Assembly (NCBI RefSeq): GCF_003589595.1
Contig: NW_020654684.1
Coordinates: forward strand, 3,495,793 to 3,559,792
Reading direction: 5' to 3'
DNA: 64,000 bases
From: Hyposmocoma kahamanoa
Taxonomy: Eukaryota > Arthropoda > Insecta > Lepidoptera > Cosmopterigidae
A model generated the notes under the pieces. The model was not told the DNA's origin. It searched no databases and worked only from the letters and a program-made list of their open reading frames with translations. Shown one piece after another: positions 1 to 9,525 of this stretch. Made by a program: the position numbers and the translations under genes. Position 1 is the stretch's first letter. Every line of letters begins with the position of its first letter.

Positions 1-261
1 AACAACAACTCTAAACCTTAGCACAAACTGCACACTCACCAATAGATAAACTAAATCAATTATTAACAGCTTGCTTCTCTTCTATTTGTGTTCAAATGTT
101 AGTTCAATTCGTATTGCAAATAATGATTCCCGTTTCAGTGGTCACTTACAGTTCAGATTATTTATTGAACATCGAAGAGTAACTGAAATTGTGTATTTAA
201 GACGACAGGCTTTTATAGGCTTATTTAGGGATGTGAATAACTGCAACATTTTTATTACAAA

Positions 262-482
262 AACCCACCTCAAAAGTTTCGTGGAATTATTGAAAACGGT
301 TACCGGAAAGTGCGCGAAACCGGATTCGTGCCCTATTTTACATACTTACTTAAATGGGACCAACACTGATATCCCTCTTTCCAACGAATAAAGATTCATC
401 AAAATCGGTTCACAAATTCCGGAGTAATTGCGTAAAATACAGTCGAAATGAGAACCTCCTACTATTATGTTGTTAAAGGGGT
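262..482 (+). repeat. RB interspersed repeat, copy 1 (partial)
   Basis: Shares several blocks in the same order with the longer copies at 9526-10272 and 48685-49102: CGGTTACCGGAAAGTGCGC, AAATGGGACCA, CCCTCTTTCCAAC, AAAATCGGTTCACAAAT, CCGGAGT and GAGAACCTCCT. It lacks the middle of the long copies, about 200 bp between the GTGCGC and AAATGGGAC blocks, and has lost the final AAGTCGGTTAAAA. No protein domain is visible in any copy. The family looks like a widespread non-autonomous lepidopteran repeat, but I cannot assign its class. Confidence 0.6.
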
Positions 483-1094
483 TAAACATAATTAAAGCAC
501 ACCTTCCTAGGGTGTCTATAGAATCGATCAAGGATCTAAACCCAGAAAGTGGAATGCTTTCCACTTGTATTTGTTTGTCTTCAGTCGTTAAACATGGCCA
601 CTGCAGCAAATCCGCCTTTTAGGTCAGAGTGATCCTTTAAAACAATAAAATGAATGCAAATAAAGCATTAAGGAACAACTTTGTAATCTAAATTCTAATT
701 GTTATTGTTTTATGCAAAGAGATGGCAGAACAACAAACGCGTCTAAACAGCGCTCGACCGCATTGCGTCGGGTTCAATCAGATATCCGCTGTAAATAATC
801 GCTACATCGCTTACGTTGGGGTCAGGAAAACCGAGACTACATTGCAAAAATAGTTACGTAAATCCATGGCAATTCCGAAGGGAACTGGTTTAATAATAAT
901 TCTTTATCTCGGACCATACCATACTTCGCTAGTAAAAGAACTTATAACAAGGTTAGTAGAAAAACATTATAAAAAAGAATTTTAACCGAATTATATTACA
1001 AATTGGGCTACTCCCTTGACTTGCTCTATCCAATATTTTACAAAACGATAAACATGTCTTCTCGCAACAGCATTCAGATTTTAAAAAATTTTAT
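483..1094. other. AT-rich stretch, nothing recognised
   Basis: No open frame longer than a chance frame, no RNA gene and no terminal repeats were seen. Confidence 0.5.
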
Positions 1095-1203
1095 CATTTA
1101 TGTTACCAAGTGACGGCACGAACAAGTCGTGCGCCTGGTGGAAGGCGACACCCTTGTCCATAACAATAGCAGTGCCATTCAGAGCGTTATATCGCAAAGA
1201 ACT
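1095..1203 (-). repeat. RA interspersed repeat, copy 1 (3' fragment)
   Basis: On the minus strand this ends with the RA 3' block (ACCAGGCGCACGACTTGT and a slightly altered GTGCCGTCACTT). Only about 105 bp of the 300-bp family is present, from the GCAAAGA block to the terminal TCACTT. Confidence 0.7.
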
Positions 1204-1228
1204 GAGCAAAAATAATCACATTCAAAAT

Positions 1229-1255
1229 CATAAATGTACCGCCAGACACCCGTTA
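1229..1255. repeat. Direct repeat flanking a Tc1/mariner relic, left copy
   Basis: A 27-bp segment starting CATAAATGTACCGCCAG matches 2086-2112 at about 23 of 27 positions in the same orientation. Tc1/mariner elements normally end in inverted repeats, so this is not the usual terminal structure. Confidence 0.5.
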
Positions 1256-1349
1256 CAATTCGCTTAAAGACTACGTTATCGCTTGTCGACAATTTTGTAC
1301 ACATTTCAATATCCGATGTATATGTGGTGGACCGAGTGTGAATTTAATT

Positions 1350-2005
1350 CGTTAATGGGTGGAGAGGTTCCGCACAACTGGTTCGGCTATGAACCGCTCA
1401 CGGCCGGGGCCTAGTCGATCTTCAAAGACCCCTGAAAACATTGAATTCGTGGAACGGAGTTTACGTGAAAATGCCCGACTTTCAATACGGAAAAGAGCAA
1501 CTTCATTGGAACTTCCAAGCCAAGAGCAGCCATCCATGAAATTTTGAAACAAAATTTGAAGTTCCATCCTCATAGAATTCAAATCGTCCAAGAAATGAAA
1601 GAAAATGACTTCGTGGATTTCCTTTTGTCGAATCTGCGAGATCATCCATCATTCTCATCACACGCGTGGTTTCGACAGGATGGAGCCACACCACATACGG
1701 CCAGAGCTTCAATGAGTTTCCTTCGGGAAGCTTTCCCTTAAAAGTTGATTAGTCGCTTTGGGACATCCCGTGGCAGCCGAGGTCACCTCACTTGACCCAC
1801 ATGGACTTTTTTGTGGGGTTGCCTCAAATGGAAATATTACGATAACTATTCGCAAACTGTTGTGGCCTTAAAGCACAACATGCGTCGCGAAATCAGCAGC
1901 ATCCTACCGAGCTTACTGCAGCGCGTTGCACAAAACACGAGGCGACGATTCGACCAATGCGTGCAACTCGACGGCATTTGGATGAAGTTATCTTTAAAAA
2001 ATTAA
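1350..2005 (+). pseudogene. Tc1/mariner-superfamily transposase relic (DUF4817-type N-terminus)
   Basis: Three successive plus-strand frames (1359-1547, 1544-1741, 1811-2005) read as pieces of one transposase. The N-terminal piece has the helix-turn-helix region (FRTTGSAMNRSRPGPSR, then TPENIEFV) and runs into KFHPHRIQIVQEMKENDF. The C-terminal pieces carry the second catalytic Asp (WFRQDGATPHTARAS) and the third-Asp region (ISRFG, PRSPDLTHMDFFLWG in shifted frames). About 100 residues between them are missing, including the first catalytic Asp of the usual SDEAHF motif. The family encodes a DDE/D cut-and-paste transposase. The internal deletion and frameshifts mean this copy makes no active enzyme. 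No inverted terminal repeats were found. Confidence 0.8.
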
Positions 2006-2085
2006 ATCCACATCCTTTCACTGTATAATAATATTCTCATTAAAACAATATGTCGATTAATTACTTTTTAATTTAATTTTGAAAA

Positions 2086-2112
2086 CATAAATCTGCCACC
2101 AGACATCCGTTA
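2086..2112. repeat. Direct repeat flanking a Tc1/mariner relic, right copy
   Basis: CATAAATCTGCCACCAGAC and the following TCCGTTA match 1229-1255 in direct orientation. The pair encloses the transposase relic with about 830 bp between the copies. Confidence 0.5.
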
Positions 2113-3099
2113 GTAACAACTATGCGAATTAGACCATTTGCGAATGGGACAGTTTACGCTCATTAGTACTTAGTTGTGAAAACGAAACGTGCGTATCGTT
2201 ACTGTCGATGCTAAAATATATTTTAAGGCGTTTTCAAAAAGCATTCAAGCTTGTAAACCACCAATTTTACTATAAAATTAAGCCCTAATCACGACCTTAA
2301 CCTGCTAGAAAACCAGCGGCAGAAAGCTTCACAGACAAATAAAAACTGCATTACCGTCTTTCCCGTACCTATTTCATCGTGGCTGTCATACAATAAAATT
2401 AATTCTCTTATTGTGTCTTTTTCCAACGATAAATAATACGACACGACATCTGGGACGAAAATATCTCACATACATAAACATGTCATTATTGTGCTTTTGC
2501 CACACGTCTGAGCGTTCCTGTCATTCAATAAAATAACGCTGTTATTAAGACCTTTCTAATGATATATAACAAGTTGATACGACACCTGAGACATCACACT
2601 CTTTCTCTTACCTAATACTAATCGAAATTATAATTCAAAAGTAATAATCAGTATTTAATAATAACGAAAGTCTTTGCAAACATAAAAACCATAGTAAATA
2701 CTATTGTGGTTGACGAAAACACGTATTATGTTTGTTGCACGTGAATCTAATATGTCGAACCCGAAGTCCTGTCAACACACTTTGAAAACTTGTACCTGTA
2801 GTCTGTCTAAATCACTTAAGAGTCTACACAACTTCCGCACCACAGTAAAAATGTTGTTGGAAAAAATATTTAGTAAAATTGATGATATACACTGATTAGT
2901 ACACGGGGTGAAACACGATTCCTAAAAATATACGATACACATTTTTCAAACGGCTCTAATTTCGATTGTGGAAAAATTAATTCTGAGATAAAGCCAGTGC
3001 CCCTTCCGCTCGACTCAAGCAAAATTAACCGTATTAGTACGGGAAAAAATTGAATTCGAGCTGAGGCAGTATCGACTCTTAACACGAGACGTCTATACC
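2113..3099. other. AT-rich stretch, nothing recognised
   Basis: Only chance frames of 60 to 70 codons are present. No repeat or RNA gene was identified. Confidence 0.5.
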
Positions 3100-3375
3100 T
3101 GATTTAAATGTGAGTTCTCGGGGTGTTACGCGGCTCGCGGGCCGTCAGGTCGTCTGGGCCGCGTACGGGTAGTGGGCACGGTTAAGCCCGCCCGCGATTA
3201 TTTCGCTGCTGATTAATGTGTAAGCTTTGTTTCGCGGAATGTGCTTAAGCGAGTGTGGTTTGCGCGTGTGGCGTTTGAATTTAACGCCATTAGTTATAAT
3301 GCTACTTACTATCCGATTATTTGTAACATTAATGACGACGAACCATTTAAATAAATATAATGGTGCAAGGTAAGA
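3100..3375 (+). promoter_or_regulatory. CpG-rich block leading to an ATG and strong splice donor (candidate first exon)
   Basis: The GC- and CpG-rich segment at about 3116-3290 stands out from its AT-rich surroundings. It is followed by an ATG at 3360-3362 (M-V-Q) and, seven bases after the ATG triplet, a strong donor: CAAG|GTAAGA with the cut after 3369. This could be a 5' leader exon with a short coding start on the plus strand. No TATA box or initiator is clear, there is no matching acceptor with coding sequence nearby, and a chance donor is possible. A motif shared with about 37427-37442 (TCGCTGCTGATTAATG) is unexplained. Confidence 0.25.
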
Positions 3376-4496
3376 CCGGGAAGTAGTTTTATATCTTTAA
3401 TTTTGACTAAAAATAACGAACAATAAGAAAAGTAAACAAACACGAAGAAAAATTTTTAGGATAACGATTTGGTTTGTAACTTTTTTTGAGATTGACATTT
3501 GTGAGGTTTTGATACGTCTCAGATACAAAGACTTGTCACGATATTGCTAACGCATAGCTGTAGTATTTTGCTGATAAACCACAATTTATTCACCACACAA
3601 AACGTTAAACATAACTTATTGTAAATGTTATTCAATGACATAACATTTACAATTTACACATGAACAGTTACAATTACTGTGTGGCCGGGGATGGGGATGG
3701 CAAGCTCAGCACACACTATGCAGAACATACGCGCATACACAGGCACCGACTTTCAGCTTGTACCCGCTATTGTGGACAAGCAGATGTATAAAACACTTGC
3801 TTCAAGTAATTTTAATAAAGATGAATCATAATGATAGTAATCAGTGATAATTATCATTTCGAACTCTGCACTGCAGACGCTGGTTATAGAAATAGAAATC
3901 ATTTATTCCTTGAATAATCAACGCAGTCCACATGCATTTTATAATAGCAATAATACTGATAATGATGATAATAATAACAACAACAAGGATTTGGAACTAA
4001 ATTCATACATATATTGAATACAAAGCGTGTGTGCTGTGCTGCCAAGGAAACCGTGACCCACTCAGCATGTTGCCGTCTCGCTTAAAGTGCTACGACGCTG
4101 ATTTTCAGCGGATCCGGCAACAGAACACACGTGACACGGAACATAGTAGCCGTCACAGATTAACAATAAAAACATTGAGTGAAACAAGCACATATACTTT
4201 AAACACAAAAAAATTAGCAGTTTATTCCAATAACGTACAATTAATGACGTTATCATTTACATATTTTGTATGAATTAAAATGTATATTATTGTATAGATA
4301 ATTAATTCCATAAAACATGAGTAAAATATTTCAATTGTAAACAACATCGTAAATTAAATATAATTGTGAAAATTTGTGTAAATATCTTATCACGTGACTA
4401 GGTATTTTAAAATAAAATACGGATGGTGAATAATTTAATAAAATTTAACTAAACGCTTAAAAATTAACAATATGTAGACGACCCCGACACATTAAC
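3376..4496. other. AT-rich stretch with simple A/T-rich repeats
   Basis: Contains an imperfect AAT/GAT/AAC trinucleotide run at about 3950-3988. Otherwise no gene or repeat was recognised. Confidence 0.5.
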
Positions 4497-4936
4497 TGCC
4501 TCTATGGCCGAACGGTTACGCAGACTGCCACGCAGAGGTCCCAGGCTCGATTCCCGGGTCGGAAGAAATATTTGTATGACCTCATTGACTTACAATTATA
4601 TGGACGTCGGGTCCGCGCTAAAAAGTGTCCGCACTTGTAAGGCGCTAAAATCGTATACAGAGCGCGACACTCCGCTTTAGTCTTCATTTGTTCTACGGAC
4701 AGCGCGATACTGCGATGACATTACAATTTAAATTTCGAATAGGTTGACTTGGGACATTTTTTTCGTGGTTTTTGTATTAGACCCGTCGTCCATTTATTTG
4801 TAAGTCAATGTATGACCTACATTTATTTCTCTCGTGAGTTTGGATGTGATTTGTGGTTGTCTTTATATGTGTCTGCGACACAGGGTTTCCTTAGTGCGGG
4901 GCTGTGTTGAATGTGTGCGTTATTATTATTATTATC
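4497..4936 (+). mobile_element. S1 tRNA-derived SINE, interrupted by a MITE
   Basis: The 5' part (4497-4582) has the polymerase III A box TGGCCGAACGG and a B box with one change (GGCTCGATTCC), then the GGGTCGGAAGAAATATTTG block. The 3' part (4811-4936) resumes with the conserved ATTTATTTCTCTCGTGAG, GACACAGGGTTTCC and TGTGTGCG blocks and ends in a (TTA)n tail. Removing 4583-4810 and one 8-bp repeat restores a continuous SINE like the copies at 26413 and 40084. SINEs of this kind are copied by a partner LINE. The tail lies against the tail of the minus-strand LINE that starts at 4937. Confidence 0.85.
4583..4810. mobile_element. 228-bp MITE with terminal inverted repeats and 8-bp target duplication
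   Basis: The ends are inverted repeats of about 31 bp. The left end begins CATTGACTTACAA and continues to TGGACGTCGGGTC, and the right end is its near-perfect complement, closing GTAAGTCAATG. TATGACCT occurs on both sides (4575-4582 and 4811-4818), and the sequence belongs to the interrupted SINE, so this is a true target-site duplication. There is no coding capacity. Eight-base duplications are typical of the hAT and P superfamilies, and which one moved it cannot be told from this copy. Confidence 0.85.
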
Positions 4937-6163
4937 AGCCACATTGAGACTGCTGAACATTAAGCAAGTATGCTTAGAGTAATCTTTTAAAAGTAAAAAT
5001 TGACGAGGCATTTAAATAGGCGGTGGTAGGCTATTCCAACATTTCGAGGCAGCATAACGAAAGCTATCACGAAAGCTCGCCGTTCGGTGTCGAGGGCATA
5101 CAAGGCGAGGTGCATGTCTGACGTGCATGGATGAGAACTGAAGTTTTTCATACAAGTATGAAGGTTGCTTGGTCTTAATAACCCCAAATAGCAAAACAGC
5201 AAAATGTAACTGGCGACGGGCTTCCATCTTCAATAAACTTGCATCATTTAGAAAAGGCGTGACATGCGCTCGACACGGAACGGGCAACCAATACCAGGTA
5301 AACGCATTCTGTAATCGCTGAACAAGATTCCTCGTGCGAGCAAGCAGACATCCGCCGTATATAGTGTCAGCATAGTTTAGCTTGGACAGAATCAAAGAGT
5401 TGCGATGCTTTATGCGCAAATCAACGTTAATGAAGTTTCTCACACGATACAAAACCTTCAGGCGATAAAAACAATTACGGATTGTCTCAAGGATATGCCC
5501 TTCAAAATTAAGGGAACCATCCATAAGGACACCCAGATTTCTCACCACCGAAACTCGGCCCAAGGAACTACCCGCTATAATTACTTGTGGGTCATAGGAC
5601 ATCATCATGTCAATTTGATGTCTTGTACCGAGTACCAAAAACTTGTTGGACGGATTAAGCACTAGATTATTTTGCTCTGACCATTGGGCAATTCTGGTGA
5701 GATCCTCATTCAACTGACTAACTGCGGACTGTGTTTCAAGAGGTTTAAACGAAATATAAATTTGTATGTCATCAGCATACAAATGGCAATTGCAGTTCTT
5801 AATGCTGCCTACAATATCCGCAGTGTACAGAATGAAAAGGATTGGTCCGAGAATGGATCCTTGAGACACCTCTCTAGTAACGGTGGCGGCACTAGAAAGC
5901 ATAGAAGAGCCATCCTCACAGCGCACCTCCGTCCGCTGCATGCGCCTGCAGAGAGAATTGGAGAACCATTAGACAGTATTCGAGTGGAACCCATGGTACA
6001 CGAGCTTAGATAACAGAAGCTGAATATTTACGGTATCAAAAGCACGTGAGAAATCCATTAAGGTGAGAATGGAACCCTCCCCAGCGTCCCGCGCAGCCAA
6101 AACATCATCCACCATGTCAAGCAGCGCGGTGGCAGTGCCACAAGTCTTCCTGAAGCCCGATGG
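4937..6163 (-). pseudogene. 5'-truncated non-LTR retrotransposon (jockey/CR1-like LINE), reverse transcriptase half
   Basis: The minus strand encodes the C-terminal half of a LINE reverse transcriptase. From about 6163 it reads GFRKTCGTATALLDMV, the motif LMDFSRAFDTVN with a catalytic Asp, QGSILGPILF, the YADD box (HLYADDIQIY), a conserved LGVLMDG block and the late WNSLPPP motif. One in-frame TAA (5971-5969) breaks an otherwise open run from 6163 down to a stop at 5014-5012; a frameshift then carries the family reading to about 4990. The 3' end is a short TAA-type microsatellite near 4937. The family copies itself by target-primed reverse transcription. The endonuclease and ORF1 are absent, so this is a dead 5'-truncated copy. 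At 6163 it is joined to a tRNA-like sequence. Confidence 0.88.
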
Positions 6164-6245
6164 TGGGAGAGAATCGAACTTGCAACCTAAACACGAGTGA
6201 CCACGCAGTCCATCCGCCTACCCCTAAGCTATCGTATCGACGTGA
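6163..6245 (-). other. tRNA-like SINE head fused to a LINE
   Basis: The minus strand contains a perfect A-box match (TAGCTTAGGGG) and a B-box-like AGTTCGATTCT at tRNA spacing. No SINE body follows. Instead the sequence passes straight into the LINE reverse transcriptase frame at SGFRK. It looks like a tRNA-derived SINE head joined to a LINE by template switching, or a LINE 5' end that landed in a SINE. Confidence 0.6.
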
Positions 6246-6658
6246 AATCTTGTGAAATTAAAAGCCGCATACGAAACGGGCGAGAAACCGATCGCGGGCA
6301 CTCTCGGTCAATGAACTCTGAAAGTCAATGGAAATCACTAATGAATGTCACAACACAATATCGTAATAACGTCGATTTTTACAAATTGATTGTCACTTTG
6401 CACTATTTACAAATAACCAATACGTTCAACAGAATACACAGACTTTTAGAACTGTATCTAAGGAATAAACTGGTAAATTTTTTTTTGCCAACAACGTACT
6501 TTTACATTGATACTAAAATAAAAACATTAATAATACAGTAGCACGTCCACTCTCTGTTCCGCGCCCCGCGCGTTCGCGCGTGGTTGACGATGTTCTGTTT
6601 TCTATACCCGATTGGATCAATGTGAGTAATAAACTTTCGTAAATTACTTTCGGCCTGG
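6246..6658. other. Stretch with no recognised gene
   Basis: AT-rich sequence with only chance frames. Confidence 0.5.
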
Positions 6659-6927
6659 GTGTTTGTAAGTGGTGGTAAGCGACACTTGTCCATAACAACG
6701 AAGCCTGTCCATAACAGTTGCAGTACCACTCGGAGCTTTCAATCGCAAAGATCTGCCACTGCGCGTCATCCTGAGACATAAGTTGACAAGTCCCATGTGC
6801 CTGTAATTTCACCAGCACCCTTACCCTTCAGAACCGGAACGCAGTAATACTCATATTACTGCTTCGCAGCAAAAGTAGGTAAAGTAGCAGTACTTCCCTG
6901 GACGAGCTCTCTCACAAGAAGCTCTAC
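6659..6927 (-). repeat. RA interspersed repeat, copy 2
   Basis: Nearly full length on the minus strand, from the GTAGAGCTTC end through CAGTAATATGAGTATTACTG, the GACTTGTCAACTTATG block and GATCTTTGCGAT to the CTTACCACC block. A short internal duplication repeats the TGTCCATAAC segment. The terminal CCCGTCACTT is lost. Confidence 0.75.
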
Positions 6928-7460
6928 AAAATGTACCAAGTTCATAGTAAGAGCGGAAGATCTAGAAATAATATATGTCAAGAAATTTTTTCAACTCCCA
7001 TCGCAGTACAATCAACTGTAAGATTATATTTAAATTTCAACAACCCTCTTTATTGCAAGCAATAACGTGGCATATATTTAACGTTTGTGTGTGATATGAA
7101 TATCTAGATTACGGTGCCAGGTAAGACGGCGCCATTAGTAAGATATGCATTCCATTAAACATATTAAGCAACTTATTCCGCATCTACACAAACTACTTTT
7201 TCATCAAAGGGCATAAAAAATGATTGTCCGTGGGCAGTCCAAATACAATTTACGATACGGTAAGGTACATACACTCAGCAGCACGCTATATGAACTGTCA
7301 TGTTTATAAATTGCAAATTTGAATGATAAGTAAATAATATACGTCACAATGTGTTGGTGTATCTCAACGCACTGACATTTAAAAAAAATTATCCATAAAA
7401 TTACAATCAACTTTATTAAAATACAGGATATTTCAATTATTAATACAAAAGTTTAACAGT
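6928..7460. other. AT-rich stretch, nothing recognised
   Basis: A CCAG|GTAAGA donor-like sequence occurs at 7109-7117 on the plus strand, with no acceptor or reading frame to support it. Confidence 0.5.
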
Positions 7461-7461
7461 G

Positions 7462-7546
7462 AAAAAATTCCTTCGATCCGGCTGGATTCGAACCAGCGTC
7501 TTCTAGCAAATCGTGCTAGACGCTATGCCAATTAAGCCACGGAACG
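7462..7546 (-). other. tRNA-like unit with intact A and B boxes and a T6 terminator
   Basis: On the minus strand the 73 nt at 7546-7474 fold like a tRNA: acceptor CGTTCCG/CGGATCG (6 of 7 pairs), perfect A box TGGCTTAATTGG, a D arm, an anticodon-like stem TCTAGC/GCTAGA, and a perfect T arm GCTGG-TTCGAAT-CCAGC that holds the B box. A run of six T (7467-7462) follows a few bases later. The anticodon loop reads ACGATTT, with C where tRNAs have U33, and the stem is one pair too long. A functional tRNA is therefore doubtful. It is probably a tRNA pseudogene or SINE head. Confidence 0.5.
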
Positions 7547-8100
7547 AACCAGCGAACCTTAGAATTTTTTATGTGCTTGTTGCATATCTTTCTTTTTGGT
7601 GTTTAACGACTTTTTTGCAGTAACGCCATCTGTGAGAAAAAACATAATAATATTCTTGAAGTGCCGACAGAAAAAGAAAAGGATGGCATGAATATGACCA
7701 CAAAACAAAAATTCGTAATTCGGAAAGCTCTTTCGCAAGTACAACTTATATTTTTTCCTAATAAAATATTCGACAAAAACAAATATTACTAAACTATCAT
7801 AAAACATCCTATAAATCAATCAGCACTTGGCTTTTTTCGCCAAAACGTTCTAAACTTGTAAAGTGTGTTTTGTACGTATGTAACTTTATATCCAAAGCAT
7901 TTAATTCATATTCAAATCGACTTAATAAAACTTTATAAAAGCTCATAAACTCACATAAAAGCTCGCGAAATCATTATTAACGCCATAAACTCTCAAATTG
8001 GCTGTAAAACAGAAATAAATAACAGTTTAATAAATCTATCAAGACTTTTAGCGTTCGTTGTGAAAATAGCTCATATCTGAGGCAATTTCGTCTGTAATCT
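7547..8100. other. AT-rich stretch, nothing recognised
   Basis: Only chance frames, with several short A- and T-rich runs. Confidence 0.5.
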
Positions 8101-8110
8101 GTGGAGATTA

Positions 8111-8228
8111 TTCGTCCGGGGTCTCTCTTGACAGGTAATTACCCCGGACAGATAAGAATCGTCCAAAATTTTACCCCGCTTTTACGACCGACTATATTTC
8201 ATCCGGCTCGCCATTCGTCCGGACGAAT
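8111..8228. repeat. Cluster of CGTCCGG inverted repeats
   Basis: TTCGTCCGG occurs at 8111 and 8214. GTCCGGGGT (8114-8122) pairs with ACCCCGGAC (8141-8149). ATTCGTCCGGACGAAT (8213-8228) is a perfect 16-bp palindrome. No coding sequence is linked to it. It may be the remains of a small inverted-repeat element or a dyad binding site. Confidence 0.5.
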
Positions 8229-8858
8229 CGCAACCACCATTCATTGTACGGATAAATAAAATATGTCCGCGAAACTCTGCCGACTTTTATGAGATACTGT
8301 GAAAAACAAACCGGATTTATGAAATTTTTTATCAGGTCTATGAAATTTTTACAAATCCCAGGCCGGCTGAGGAGTGCGTTATTTTTCGCATAGCCATTAT
8401 TTTCCTCATCTATTGCTTTTTTATAGGACGTACAAATAAATGGCCGGTCGGGAACCACGCTGCCGTTACCGTGATGTTATAGCCACAAACATCCATTTGT
8501 CGCTACAAGCTCAAATAGCTTCACCTGCTTTTTATCAAAAAATTTAATTATAAAATATGAAATGAGTAAAAAAACAGGCTATTCGTGTCAAAAGGTGATT
8601 GAAAAATAGAATATCGTTAGAACCGTCTAAATTAACTCGATAGATACCAGGCGCGCTGAAGCGGCGAGGCGTCGAAGAAATACGGCAATTCAATCACTCG
8701 GCCATTACGGCTCCCGCCCCGCGTCGCTTCTGCCGAACCCTCGCAACGGGGGGTTGACAGAATCCCTTGCGAAATTGCGAACGTGCTACTCCTTGCGGTT
8801 ATACTGCCCTGGTGTATTTATTGCATATTTGGTTTGATTCTTAAAAGCAATATTTCTA
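8229..8858. other. Stretch with no recognised gene
   Basis: A GC-rich segment at about 8650-8790 was seen, with no conserved frame. Confidence 0.45.
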
Positions 8859-8932
8859 CTTGCCAAATCATTCCGTGACTGAAGATATAATGGATTAATC
8901 CAATAACTTACCTGAAAGAAGAAAATAAATAT
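8854..8932 (-). other. Candidate recursive splice site (ratchet point) 1
   Basis: Read on the minus strand: a pyrimidine-rich tract, then TTCTTCTTTCAG|GTAAGTT with the junction between 8912 and 8911. A 3' splice site abuts a 5' splice site with no exon between, which is the ratchet-point arrangement known from long Drosophila introns. A possible second donor lies 52 nt downstream (CAA|GTAGAA, G at 8859), but it is weak. It has the same orientation as the sites at 35350 and 55075. Confidence 0.6.
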
Positions 8933-9525
8933 TAATATATGAGATACACCAATAAAAACAATGTAAAATAAGGTTGTCTGTAGGTGAAAAAAGTTAAAAG
9001 CGTACGTACTTTAGTACGCCATTTCACTTCACCGCAGATGAAACGAACGGAATGGAATATAAATTCAATAACAGCAATTGGATTCGACAAAGAAGCGGGC
9101 GGTGCAGGCTCACGTAACAGTTCCGCAGTGCAGTGGCAACTGGCACGCGCCAAATTGTACCGCTGATGTCGGTAGCTTTTTTTACCACTTAGAAGATACA
9201 CCCATATTGAAATTTTATAAACAAGGAATGAGTATAAAGGATTCTGAATCCCTTCCCGAGTTATTGACAACACCAAAGTAATAACGAAGTGTGGTAATTA
9301 TTCAATATCCTCTTTTTGGAAAGACCTTCCGACATCCATCTACTTCTGTACGACACAATAAAGGAGATTTCAAATTCGGCGACTGAAATAGCAAGTAATA
9401 ATAACAAGGTCTTAATCCTATAATGGACAATGGTCCTAATCTTAAGACAAAGGTCCTCAATCCTGAACGAAACCACACAAAACCTCTTGAACTTTAGAAG
9501 TTTATAATCTCTGTACAGAGTACTA
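8933..9525. other. Stretch with no recognised gene
   Basis: Chance frames of 60 to 114 codons overlap on both strands. No conserved domain is visible. Confidence 0.5.

Noticed and set aside
7105..7125. Plus-strand CCAG|GTAAGA as an exon end
   Set aside because: No acceptor, start codon or open coding frame upstream supports it.
8125..8142. Plus-strand TCTCTCTTGACAG|GTAATT as a fourth ratchet point
   Set aside because: The donor half is weak, the strand is opposite to the other three, and it lies inside the loop of an inverted repeat.
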